Part shown: in pieces, positions 1 through 5,488 of the stretch | Layout: each line of letters opens with the position of its first letter | How positions within the stretch are numbered: the first letter of the stretch is position 1 | DNA from: an uncultured Eubacteriales bacterium | Lineage (GTDB): Bacteria; Bacillota; Clostridia; Oscillospirales; Oscillospiraceae | DNA: 11,859 nt | Direction: 5' to 3' | Assembly: GCA_900546295.1 (NCBI GenBank) | Contig: URCK01000055.1 | Coordinates: 1 to 11,859, forward strand | Position numbers and translations under genes: made by a program | The notes under the pieces: generated by a model | Databases searched by the model: none | What the model was told of the DNA's origin: nothing | Seen by the model: only the letters and a program-made list of their open reading frames with translations

Positions 1-803
1 TTATCCGTAGCGAGGCACATGAGAATCTCGCCGTCATAGACGATCAGACCGTGCACGCCGCTGGCAACAACGCGGTTGAAACGGGTGTTGTAGTAGGCGA
101 TCTGAGCCTTGTTCGTATAGGGGTCTACCTCGACCAGCGTAGCTGTGGGCTGGCCCATGCTGACAAAGTAGAGCTTGTCATTAAAACGGCAAACCATGCG
201 ATAGCCGGCCAGACCGTTGAAACCGGGAAGACCGGGGTAACCCACGAAAATATTGGGATAGTCCTTACGGATGTCGCTCTCGCGGAAGACGACCTCTGCT
301 TTGAACGTCGTCTTGTTTACGGCGATGATGACGGGATCCCAGCCGGAGGAATAAGTCTCGTCGAAGGTGCCAACGCCGAACACGCTGCGCACGATCTCAG
401 CCGCCATTTCCTTGGTATCGGTATCAGCGGGCAGCTTGCCATCTTTTACCATACCGTTAAGGGTCGTCTGTACGTTGAGGTGGTACTGATGCCATGTGGC
501 ATTGGCGCAGGTGCCAATATAAATGTAATCGCTGTCCTCGCCGCCGTCCGCCATGGACCAGGAGTAACTGTTGCTACGATCCTGATCTTTGCCGGAGAGA
601 ATAGCGTCGACCTCGCCCGCACCCAGAGTCGGGTGAGAAACCTTGTCGATCGTGTAGCCACCATTGGAGTGGATGCCCTGCTGAGTCGGTTCGTAGCTGA
701 TGTTCCCGTTGTCGTCGCGGACAACCGCGGCGAGCGCCGAAGCCGGGAGCAATCCGACTACCATGACCAGACAGAGCAGAATGCTCAATAGTCTTTTTTT
801 CAT
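1..803 (-). CDS. Secreted protein of unknown function, N-terminal part (runs off left edge)
   Basis: The minus-strand frame from the ATG at 803-801 stays open to the window edge, giving 267 visible residues. It begins with a clear Sec signal peptide: MKKR, a hydrophobic core of about 16 residues, then a signal peptidase I site of the A-L-A type near residue 25. A GAGGAAA ribosome binding site lies at 811-817. The mature part is rich in Gly, Asp, Tyr and Asn. Near residues 205-260 it has short strand-like segments (KLYFVSMG, TLVEVDPYTNKAQIAYYN, HGLIVYDGEILMCLA) that resemble beta-propeller repeats; that is inference. I recognise no catalytic motif. It could be a large cell-surface protein with wall-binding domains beyond the edge. 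Base composition looks less GC-rich than the housekeeping genes to its right. An open plus-strand frame at 51-791 is its codon-aligned antisense shadow. Confidence 0.85.
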   Translation of the reverse strand, partial: MKKRLLSILLCLVMVVGLLPASALAAVVRDDNGNISYEPTQQGIHSNGGYTIDKVSHPTLGAGEVDAILSGKDQDRSNSYSWSMADGGEDSDYIYIGTCANATWHQYHLNVQTTLNGMVKDGKLPADTDTKEMAAEIVRSVFGVGTFDETYSSGWDPVIIAVNKTTFKAEVVFRESDIRKDYPNIFVGYPGLPGFNGLAGYRMVCRFNDKLYFVSMGQPTATLVEVDPYTNKAQIAYYNTRFNRVVASGVHGLIVYDGEILMCLATD

Positions 804-846
804 GTCGCAATTTCCTCGCTTTCCTAAATGCAGCACATTTTTTTTG

Positions 847-893
847 CAGCCGCGCAAAGGCCAACGGTGTGAAAACGGCGGCTGAGATCACAC
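847..893 (-). promoter_or_regulatory. Interleaved leader stems, possible H-type pseudoknot
   Basis: In the minus-strand leader RNA, GUGUGA (893-888) can pair with UCACAC (872-867), a perfect 6-bp stem. CAGCCGC (884-878) can pair with GCGGCUG (853-847), a perfect 7-bp stem. The order is S1, S2, S1', S2', so the stems cross, with loops of 3, 5 and 13 nt. An eight-A run follows at once (845-838), and the ribosome binding site is about 30 nt further on. The pairing is seen directly; folding and any regulatory role are inference. Confidence 0.35.
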
Positions 894-923
894 AATTGGC
901 CCTGAACGGCATTTGCCAATAAT

Positions 924-952
924 ACTTTAACAGATAGCGGGCAATAATTCAA
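924..952 (-). promoter_or_regulatory. Candidate sigma-A promoter for the secreted protein
   Basis: On the minus strand, TTGAAT (952-947) is followed after 17 bp by TAAAGT (929-924). Transcription would start near 917 and give a leader of about 114 nt containing the interleaved stems. Both boxes are imperfect. The inverted repeat 895-920 overlaps the predicted start point and could be an operator. Confidence 0.4.
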
Positions 953-986
953 TAGGATTATTCGAAAATAAATCTTTTTGTCGTTT

Positions 987-1005
987 CTACATAGCGAGCT
1001 CCTCC
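987..1005 (-). other. Start-stop mini-ORF (ATG TAG) with a strong Shine-Dalgarno
   Basis: On the minus strand, GGAGG (1005-1001) is followed after 8 nt by ATG (992-990) and immediately by TAG (989-987). The site would only be translated if a transcript starts upstream of 1005. I found no good promoter there: a perfect TTGACA at 1058-1053 has no -10 box at proper distance. Confidence 0.3.
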
Positions 1006-1053
1006 ATCCGCGGCCGATGACGCAGAGAGAAGAGGCCTTAGCGGGTACTTTAT

Positions 1054-1112
1054 GTCAAAATGACGGATGTGTTGCACATTTCTCATATAAATGACGGAAA
1101 TGAATCATTTCC
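1054..1112. repeat. Cluster of short direct and inverted repeats upstream of the antiporter promoter
   Basis: There are three adjacent inverted repeats: GTCA-AAA-TGAC (1054-1064), ATGTG-TTG-CACAT (1067-1079) and the 17-bp GGAAATGA-A-TCATTTCC (1096-1112). The 10-bp word AAATGACGGA also occurs twice in direct orientation, at 1058-1067 and 1089-1098, 31 bp apart, close to three helical turns. The cluster lies about 50 to 110 bp upstream of the predicted antiporter start point, where an activator or repressor could bind. The repeats are seen directly; the protein that would bind them is unknown. Confidence 0.5.
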
Positions 1113-1128
1113 TTGGCTATTCTAACGG

Positions 1129-1156
1129 TTGAAAAAAGCGAAAAAGGCGTTACAAT
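1129..1156 (+). promoter_or_regulatory. Sigma-A promoter of the antiporter gene
   Basis: TTGAAA (1129-1134) and TACAAT (1151-1156) are separated by 16 bp, close to consensus. The predicted start near 1163 leaves a leader of about 48 nt before the ATG at 1211. Confidence 0.7.
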
Positions 1157-1210
1157 AGAGCCTCGCGAAATGAGTTTGATATTTTATATATGAGTTGTGG
1201 AGGAAATGCG

Positions 1211-2494
1211 ATGTCATATCATTATTTGCTGGATCTTGCGCTGATCCTGCTGAGCACGAAGATTTTGGGCCTCGCCGCGCAGAAGTTCCAGATGCCGCAG
1301 GTCGTGGGCGCGCTGATCGCGGGCCTCATTCTCAGCCCCGCGGGGCTTGGGCTGCTGTCGGAGACGGAGTTTACCGCGCAGCTCAGCGAGCTTGGCGTCA
1401 TCGTGCTGATGTTCTCCGCCGGTATGGGCACGGACATCAACGAGCTCAAGCACAGCGGCAAGGCGGGCTTCATGGTCGCGGTTCTCGGCGTGGTCGTGCC
1501 GTTTCTCATGGGTACGGGCCTTGCCTGGGGCGCAGACGAGCTTGGCCTCATCGAGAGTACAGGCTTCATAGAGAACATCTTCATCGGCACCATCCTGACG
1601 GCGACCTCCGTGAGCATCACGGTCGAAACGCTCAAGGAGATGAAAAAGCTCGAAACGAAGGTCGGCAACACGATTCTGGCTGCCGCGCTCATCGACGATG
1701 TGCTCGGCCTCATTGCCCTCACGCTTGTGTGCAGCCTTGCCGGCGGCGATGAGAGCATCGGCATGGTGCTCCTCAAGATCGCGGGCTTCTTCGTCTTTGC
1801 CTTCGTGGTCGGCTTTGCCGCCAACCGCGTCTTCTGCTGGATGCTCCAGCGCCAGCACGGCTGGGCAAGCCACAGAAACTCCGTGTTCGCCTTCGTTCTC
1901 TGCCTTGTGATGGCCTACTGTGCCGAGGAGTTCTTCGGCGTTGCCGATATCACGGGCGCTTACGCCGCGGGCCTTGCCGTTGCCTGCACGCCCAAGGGCA
2001 CCTACATCCAGACGAAGTACAACCCTCTTGGCTATCTGCTGCTCACGCCGGTGTTCTTCGCGAGCATCGGTATCAATGTGCAGATCACGGGCCTGACGGG
2101 CGGCATGGTCGTCTTCTCGATTTTGCTGCTGCTTGTTTCGATCATCTCGAAGCTCCTCGGCTGCGGCCTTGGCGCCAAGGCGTGCCAGTTCACCACGCGC
2201 GAGAGCATCCAGGTCGGCGTGGGCATGGCCTGCCGCGGCGAAGTCGCGCTGATCGTCGCCAACCGCGGCCTTTCGATGGGTGTGCTGTCGCCCGCGATGA
2301 TGACGCCGGTCGTCATCACGGTCGTATGCGGCACAATCCTGACGCCGATTTTGCTCAAGCTGTCCTTCCGCGGCCATCAGGAGACGGAGCTCATGCAGAA
2401 CAACATTGCCGACCGCATGGCCAAGCACCGTCAGCTCGATATCATCACGCAGCAGCTTTTGCAGCAGGATGAGCAGATGATGAAAAAGAACTGA
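1211..2494 (+). CDS. Cation:proton antiporter, CPA2 family (KefB/NapA-like)
   Basis: This 427-residue inner-membrane transporter is predicted to exchange monovalent cations (Na+ or K+) for protons in pH and ion homeostasis. Hydrophobic segments run through nearly the whole protein, consistent with the 12 to 13 helices of the Na+/H+ exchanger family. The ATSVSITVETL segment, then the paired aspartates D162-D163 in LIDDVLGL, match the DD ion-binding motif of electrogenic CPA2 antiporters such as NapA. The late motif CRGEVALIVANRG, with R342 and E344, is also typical. The C-terminal tail is short (about 40 residues) with no TrkA-N/RCK domain, unlike KefB and KefC. The ATG at 1211 is chosen because GGAGG (1199-1203) lies 7 nt upstream; an in-frame ATG at 1190 has no such site. 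The gene is monocistronic, ending at a strong terminator. Ion specificity cannot be read from the sequence. Confidence 0.93.
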   Translation: MSYHYLLDLALILLSTKILGLAAQKFQMPQVVGALIAGLILSPAGLGLLSETEFTAQLSELGVIVLMFSAGMGTDINELKHSGKAGFMVAVLGVVVPFLMGTGLAWGADELGLIESTGFIENIFIGTILTATSVSITVETLKEMKKLETKVGNTILAAALIDDVLGLIALTLVCSLAGGDESIGMVLLKIAGFFVFAFVVGFAANRVFCWMLQRQHGWASHRNSVFAFVLCLVMAYCAEEFFGVADITGAYAAGLAVACTPKGTYIQTKYNPLGYLLLTPVFFASIGINVQITGLTGGMVVFSILLLLVSIISKLLGCGLGAKACQFTTRESIQVGVGMACRGEVALIVANRGLSMGVLSPAMMTPVVITVVCGTILTPILLKLSFRGHQETELMQNNIADRMAKHRQLDIITQQLLQQDEQMMKKN

Positions 2495-2510
2495 GCGCAA
2501 AGAGAATAAG

Positions 2511-2547
2511 AAAAGAGCGTCTTCCCCGCCGGGGAAGACGCTCTTTT
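2511..2547. terminator. Bidirectional rho-independent terminator (antiporter / degV)
   Basis: A perfect 17-bp stem (2511-2527 with 2531-2547) surrounds a GCC loop. It ends in TTTT on the right and begins with AAAA on the left, so it gives a U-run on both strands. It lies between the stops of two convergent genes and should end both transcripts. Confidence 0.92.
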
Positions 2548-2552
2548 GCATA

Positions 2553-3383
2553 TTACTCGGTCTCAAAGCCGACGATCACGCCGCCGCGCTCGGCATAGTA
2601 GCTGCAAAGCCCGCCGCACAGCCGCGTTTTGATGTCCGCGAGCGGAAAGCGCTCGCGCAGCGCGCGCTCGATGGCGATCGCCGCCTCGCTGTTCTGCGCG
2701 TGGCTGATGCGCACCTTGCCGCCGCGATAGCCGCGCTCATACATCTCCTGTACCAGCGCGCTGCGGGCCTTTTTGTCGCCGCGGCACTTCTCTATCGGCT
2801 CGATGGTGCCCTGCTCGCTCGCCACGGCGAGGATCTGGATGCCGAGAATGCCGATGGCGCCGGCGACAAGCTTGCTCACGCGCCCGTTCTGCGCAAGGTT
2901 GTGGACCGAGCGCAGGATGAAGAGAAGATGCGTTGAGGAGAGATATTCCTCTCCCGCCGCGCAGATCTCGTCGAAGGACTTGCCCTCGCGGATGAGAGAG
3001 GCGAGCTTTTCGATGAGCAGCAGCATTTCAGGGCCCGTGCTCAGCGAGTCGAAAACGTGGATCTTCACATCGGGATGGGCTTGCAGATACAGCTCGCGCG
3101 CCGCCATCGCGGACGACCACGTGCCGGATAAGCTGCCCGTGATGCACACGACGAAGATCTCGTCCGCGCCCTCAAAGGCGCTCATCCAGTTCTCCGGGCT
3201 GGGGCAGGCTGTGCCGGAGGGGCCGTTGTGCGAGGCGAGAAAGTCGAGCATTGCGGCAGTGTCGAGCTGCTCGTTGTCAACAAAGTCGCGTCCGCCGGCG
3301 CGAATGGTCATGGGGACGGACTGAAAGCAAACGCCCTCTACCGCCTTGATGTCGGCAGAGGAGTCGGCGATGATCTTAACCAT
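2553..3383 (-). CDS. DegV family protein (fatty-acid-binding)
   Basis: This 276-residue cytosolic protein is of usual DegV length. Family members bind a long-chain fatty acid; some (FakB) present it to the fatty acid kinase FakA. Seen here: an N-terminal KIIADSSAD strand-loop, GTACPSPENW (57-66), which matches the family's T/S-x-P-S/T ligand segment, ITGSLSGTWSSA (81-92), FDSLSTGPEM (111-120) and ISHAQN (226-231). The C-terminal segment GGLCSYYAERGGVIVGF differs from the common GPVIGTHTGPG-like ending, so head-group binding may differ. The ATG at 3383 is chosen because GGAGG (3393-3389) lies 5 nt upstream; a longer form would need an in-frame TTG at 3395 that overlaps the binding site. No FakA is visible in the window, so FakB function is not established. 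The gene has its own promoter and is divergent from a DUF1836 gene. Confidence 0.9.
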   Translation of the reverse strand: MVKIIADSSADIKAVEGVCFQSVPMTIRAGGRDFVDNEQLDTAAMLDFLASHNGPSGTACPSPENWMSAFEGADEIFVVCITGSLSGTWSSAMAARELYLQAHPDVKIHVFDSLSTGPEMLLLIEKLASLIREGKSFDEICAAGEEYLSSTHLLFILRSVHNLAQNGRVSKLVAGAIGILGIQILAVASEQGTIEPIEKCRGDKKARSALVQEMYERGYRGGKVRISHAQNSEAAIAIERALRERFPLADIKTRLCGGLCSYYAERGGVIVGFETE

Positions 3384-3400
3384 GGGAACCTCCAATAGAT

Positions 3401-3422
3401 GAGCGGCCGGAGGCGACCGCTC
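3401..3422 (-). other. Small inverted repeat in the degV leader
   Basis: GAGCGG (3401-3406) and CCGCTC (3417-3422) form 6-bp arms around a 10-nt loop, 8 nt upstream of the degV ribosome binding site. The hairpin would lie in the transcribed leader. No known regulatory RNA is recognised. Confidence 0.3.
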
Positions 3423-3446
3423 CGCAGTGTTTAAATATCAGAGACT

Positions 3447-3475
3447 ACCATACAACGATTTTATAAAACTGTCAA
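3447..3475 (-). promoter_or_regulatory. Sigma-A promoter of degV
   Basis: A perfect TTGACA (3475-3470) is followed after 17 bp by TATGGT (3452-3447) on the minus strand. The leader to the ATG at 3383 would be about 57 nt. Confidence 0.7.
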
Positions 3476-3499
3476 TCGGTTTTTGAAAAACTTGTTGAC
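3471..3499. promoter_or_regulatory. Palindromic candidate operator between degV and the DUF1836 gene
   Basis: The perfect 13-bp palindrome GTTTTT-G-AAAAAC spans 3479-3491, centred at 3485, exactly midway between the two divergent -35 boxes. Symmetry extends outwards: GTCAA (3471-3475) and TTGAC (3495-3499) are inverted copies of each other and form part of the -35 boxes. A dimer bound here could control both promoters at once. The symmetry is seen directly; the binding protein is inferred, with the adjacent DUF1836 regulator the first candidate. Confidence 0.45.
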
Positions 3500-3523
3500 T
3501 TTTTCGAAAGCCATGACTAAGAT
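3495..3523 (+). promoter_or_regulatory. Sigma-A promoter of the DUF1836 gene
   Basis: TTGACT (3495-3500) and TAAGAT (3518-3523) are 17 bp apart. The predicted start near 3530 gives a leader of about 29 nt. Confidence 0.65.
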
Positions 3524-3558
3524 ATAGGAAACGCCATCTGAGAAAAGGAGAATGACCG

Positions 3559-4086
3559 ATGGAGGCAGCAAAGCACGCGCAGCTCGCGGACTCTGTCCGC
3601 AGCTTTCATATTCCGCGCCTGAACGAGATCCCGAACGTGGGGCTGTATCTCGAGCAGGTCGTGCGCTATGTGAACCAGTCGATCGTCGATTGCGGGCTCA
3701 GCCCCATCACAGCCTCGATGGTCAGCAATTACGTCAAGCAGAGGATCATTCCCGGGCCGGAGAAGAAGGTCTACGGGGTCGAGAGCATCGCCTACCTCAT
3801 CTTCGTCTCGTGCGTCAAGAGCGTTGCGGCGATGGACGATATCCGCACCCTGATCTCCATCCAGCAGGAGACCTACGATCTGCCGACGGCGTATCATTAC
3901 TTCTGCGAGGAATTTGAAAATCTCATCCGCTATGTCTTCGGCGCGAGCGACCGGCTGGAGAGCGTCGGCTCGGACCAGACGGATGAGAAAAAGCTGCTGC
4001 GCTCGGCGCTTCTGAGCGTGACGCACAAGCTCTACCTCGACGCCTATCTGCGCCTGCTGCGCGAGCGCGGAGACGGGGAAAAGTAA
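3559..4086 (+). CDS. DUF1836 domain-containing putative DNA-binding protein
   Basis: This 175-residue protein matches the DUF1836 pattern common in Firmicutes. It has a lead-in IPRLNEIPNVGLYLEQVVRYVNQ (18-40), then SMVSNYVKQRIIP (53-65) and KKVYGVESIAYLIFVSCVK (69-87). That arrangement resembles the winged helix of MerR-type regulators, in which helix 2 is followed by a basic wing and a 'Y-G-x-E/S' turn. Residues 95-170 are helical and lack any metal- or drug-binding motif I recognise. AGGAG (3546-3550) lies 8 nt before the ATG. The gene is monocistronic, divergent from degV with a palindrome between them, so autoregulation plus control of degV is plausible. The cellular role of the family is, to my knowledge, not established. 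DUF1836 membership was assigned by eye. Confidence 0.82.
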   Translation: MEAAKHAQLADSVRSFHIPRLNEIPNVGLYLEQVVRYVNQSIVDCGLSPITASMVSNYVKQRIIPGPEKKVYGVESIAYLIFVSCVKSVAAMDDIRTLISIQQETYDLPTAYHYFCEEFENLIRYVFGASDRLESVGSDQTDEKKLLRSALLSVTHKLYLDAYLRLLRERGDGEK

Positions 4087-4130
4087 AAAAGCGCCGATGC
4101 ACCCTGCAACGGGCGCGGCGGCATAAGCGG

Positions 4131-4166
4131 AAAAAGGACTCAGGCCAAGAAGCCTGAGTCCTTTTT
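4131..4166. terminator. Bidirectional rho-independent terminator (DUF1836 gene / ECF S component)
   Basis: A perfect 15-bp stem (4131-4145 with 4152-4166) carries a 6-nt loop. It begins with AAAAA and ends with TTTTT, so it works on both strands. It lies between two convergent genes. Confidence 0.92.
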
Positions 4167-4176
4167 GGTATCTGTG

Positions 4177-4731
4177 TTACTCGCGCGGGATCATGTTCGT
4201 GCGCTCCATCACCACAACGAGAACGGGGATGAGCACGAGCTGTAAAATGATGCCGGGGAGGGCCATCGTGACCGCGCCGGAGAGAAACATTGCAAGGTTG
4301 AAGGTCGTGCTGCGAAGACCCGCGAGCAGGAACTGCACAAGTCCCCACACGAGGCGGCCTGCGAGCATCGCGGCGATGAGAGAGAAGTAGATGCGGCCGC
4401 CGCGCCCGCGGAGCTTGCGGTACAGCCAGCCCGACACCGCGCCGTAGGTCGCCATTTCAAACGCCATTGCGACGGACACCCACACCGGCGGCATACCGAA
4501 GATGGCCGAGCGCAGCAGGGGGGAGAGGAAACCGACCGCAAGCCCCCACGGCCAGCCGCACATGAAGCCGCACAGCAGCGCGGGGATGTGCATGGGACAG
4601 AGCATCGAGCCGATCTTGGGGACCTGACCGGTCAAAAACGGCAGTACCATCGCAAGCGCGAGGTAGAGCGCGGAATAGGTAAGCTTTCTCACGGCGGAGG
4701 AATTGCGGGTGGAAGTGACAGCGTTGTTCAT
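4177..4731 (-). CDS. ECF transporter substrate-binding S component, substrate unknown
   Basis: This 184-residue integral membrane protein has about six hydrophobic segments (roughly 18-34, 46-62, 64-80, 84-104, 114-137, 147-176), as expected for the S subunit of an energy-coupling factor vitamin importer. The N-terminal KLTYSALYLALAMVLPFL contains the Ala-rich first helix by which S components dock on EcfT. CPMHIPALLCGFMCGWPWGLAVGFLSPLLRS and GMPPVWVSVAMAFEMATYG resemble the pantothenate/folate-like ECF group. No EcfA1, EcfA2 or EcfT gene is nearby, so it should share a module encoded elsewhere (group II). The ATG at 4731 is chosen because TCTCC read as GGAGA (4743-4739) lies 7 nt upstream; a longer open frame to 4911 crosses the promoter and the neighbour's start. 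It is divergent from a small-molecule kinase. No vitamin riboswitch fits in the roughly 46-nt leader. Confidence 0.85.
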   Translation of the reverse strand: MNNAVTSTRNSSAVRKLTYSALYLALAMVLPFLTGQVPKIGSMLCPMHIPALLCGFMCGWPWGLAVGFLSPLLRSAIFGMPPVWVSVAMAFEMATYGAVSGWLYRKLRGRGGRIYFSLIAAMLAGRLVWGLVQFLLAGLRSTTFNLAMFLSGAVTMALPGIILQLVLIPVLVVVMERTNMIPRE

Positions 4732-4783
4732 GGTTGGATCTCCGTTTCTTTCGGCGCGCGGCGCCGTTTGTGCAGATGCGGGA

Positions 4784-4812
4784 ATCTTACCAAAAATACA
4801 CAGCGCTGTCAA
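4784..4812 (-). promoter_or_regulatory. Sigma-A promoter of the ECF S component
   Basis: A perfect TTGACA (4812-4807) and TAAGAT (4789-4784) are separated by 17 bp on the minus strand. An 8-bp palindrome, CAGCGCTG (4801-4808), overlaps the spacer and -35 box and could be an operator. Confidence 0.72.
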
Positions 4813-4822
4813 TCCCGCGGCC

Positions 4823-4851
4823 TTGCGCGAAGGGGCGAAAGATGCTATCAT
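4823..4851 (+). promoter_or_regulatory. Sigma-A promoter of the P-loop kinase gene
   Basis: TTGCGC (4823-4828) and TATCAT (4846-4851) are 17 bp apart. Its -35 box is only 10 bp from that of the divergent ECF promoter. A CCGCGG palindrome (4815-4820) sits exactly between them, so one bound protein could affect both. Confidence 0.55.
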
Positions 4852-4885
4852 CAGTGTGATTTTTTTGAAAAAGGGAGCATTCTTC

Positions 4886-5488
4886 ATGAACGACCTTTCT
4901 TTGGAGCGCATTCAAGCGCTCCTTGCGCGCATCGACCGCCTGATGGCGGAGCGAAAGCGCGTGATCGTCGCCGTCGACGGCGGCAGCGCGAGCGGAAAAA
5001 CGACGCTCGGCGCGCTGCTGCAAAGCGTTTACACCTGCCCCGTCTTCCACATGGACGATTTTTTCCTCCGCCCCGAGCAGCGCACGCCGGAGCGCTTTTC
5101 AGAGCCGGGCGGCAATGTCGACCGCGAGCGCTTTTTGTCGGAGGTCCTGCTGCCGCTGCGGCAGGGGAAGACGGTCGACTACCGCCGCTTCGACTGCGCG
5201 AGCTTTACCGTCGCCCCGCCTGAAAGGATCGAGCCGGGAAGGCTCAACGTCGTCGAAGGAGCCTATGCCATGCACCCCGACCTTGCACCTTACTATGACC
5301 TCACGGTGTTTCTCGCCATTTCGCCGGAAAAACAGCGCGAGCGCATCCTCAAACGGAATGCGCCCGCGAAGGCAGAGCAGTTTTTTGCGCGCTGGATCCC
5401 CTTTGAGCAGCGCTATTTTTCAGCGCTGAGCGTGCCTGAGCGCTGCGATCTCATCCTCTCAGGTGACGATCAGACGAGCGTGCCGTAA
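4886..5488 (+). CDS. Uridine kinase-like P-loop kinase
   Basis: This 200-residue cytosolic kinase belongs to the phosphoribulokinase/uridine kinase P-loop group. The Walker A motif is G-GSAS-GKT (32-39). HMDDFF (55-60) matches the substrate-side aspartate after strand 2. The segment RTPERFSEPGGNVDRERF (66-83) places the acceptor site. VVEGAYAMHP (122-131) replaces the E-G family motif, and RERILKRN (151-158) is the arginine-rich lid. Such proteins are usually annotated 'uridine kinase', but this short form with the EPGGNVDRERF segment differs from classical Udk, so the substrate is uncertain: a nucleoside or vitamin-like alcohol is likely. The ATG at 4886 has GGGAG (4873-4877) 8 nt upstream. 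It sits head to head with an ECF vitamin importer and may trap its substrate by phosphorylation. The last 19 bp overlap the end of the convergent yeiH-like gene, with no terminator between. Confidence 0.85.
   Translation: MNDLSLERIQALLARIDRLMAERKRVIVAVDGGSASGKTTLGALLQSVYTCPVFHMDDFFLRPEQRTPERFSEPGGNVDRERFLSEVLLPLRQGKTVDYRRFDCASFTVAPPERIEPGRLNVVEGAYAMHPDLAPYYDLTVFLAISPEKQRERILKRNAPAKAEQFFARWIPFEQRYFSALSVPERCDLILSGDDQTSVP

Larger units (their letters stand above)
804..1210. other. Divergent intergenic region, 407 bases without a protein gene
   Basis: This gap separates the secreted protein (minus) from the antiporter (plus). It holds a candidate minus promoter (924-952), an inverted repeat near its start point (ATTGGC 895-900 with GCCAAT 915-920), interleaved stems in the leader (847-893), a Shine-Dalgarno plus start-stop codon pair on the minus strand (987-1005), a cluster of short repeats (1054-1112) and a plus promoter (1129-1156). 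I see no convincing additional protein, tRNA or known riboswitch. The region is much longer and more structured than the other divergent gaps here (118 to 175 bases). Confidence 0.7.

Noticed and set aside
51..791. Plus-strand open frame of 246 codons
   Set aside because: It is the exact codon-aligned complement of the secreted-protein gene, which has a signal peptide and ribosome binding site; the plus-strand frame has neither.
1053..1058. Perfect TTGACA on the minus strand as a second promoter for the secreted protein
   Set aside because: No acceptable -10 box occurs at 16 to 18 bp; the expected position reads CCTCTT.
1170..1193. Seven-codon plus-strand ORF in the antiporter leader
   Set aside because: It has no Shine-Dalgarno sequence and lies only a few bases after the predicted transcription start, so it is probably chance.
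1214..2566. Minus-strand open frame of 450 codons across the antiporter
   Set aside because: Its product is His/Asp/Arg-rich and low in hydrophobic order, typical of the antisense of a GC-rich membrane-protein gene. It would also cross the shared terminator.
4732..4783. Vitamin riboswitch in the ECF S-component leader
   Set aside because: The leader is about 46 nt with only a short GC-rich repeat (GGCGCG/CGCGCC-like, near 4753-4765), too small for FMN, TPP, folate or cobalamin aptamers.
4441..4886. Extended 5' ends of the ECF (to 4911) and kinase (to 4703) reading frames
   Set aside because: They would overlap each other and run through both promoters. The internal ATGs at 4731 and 4886 have good ribosome binding sites and start at the family-typical positions.
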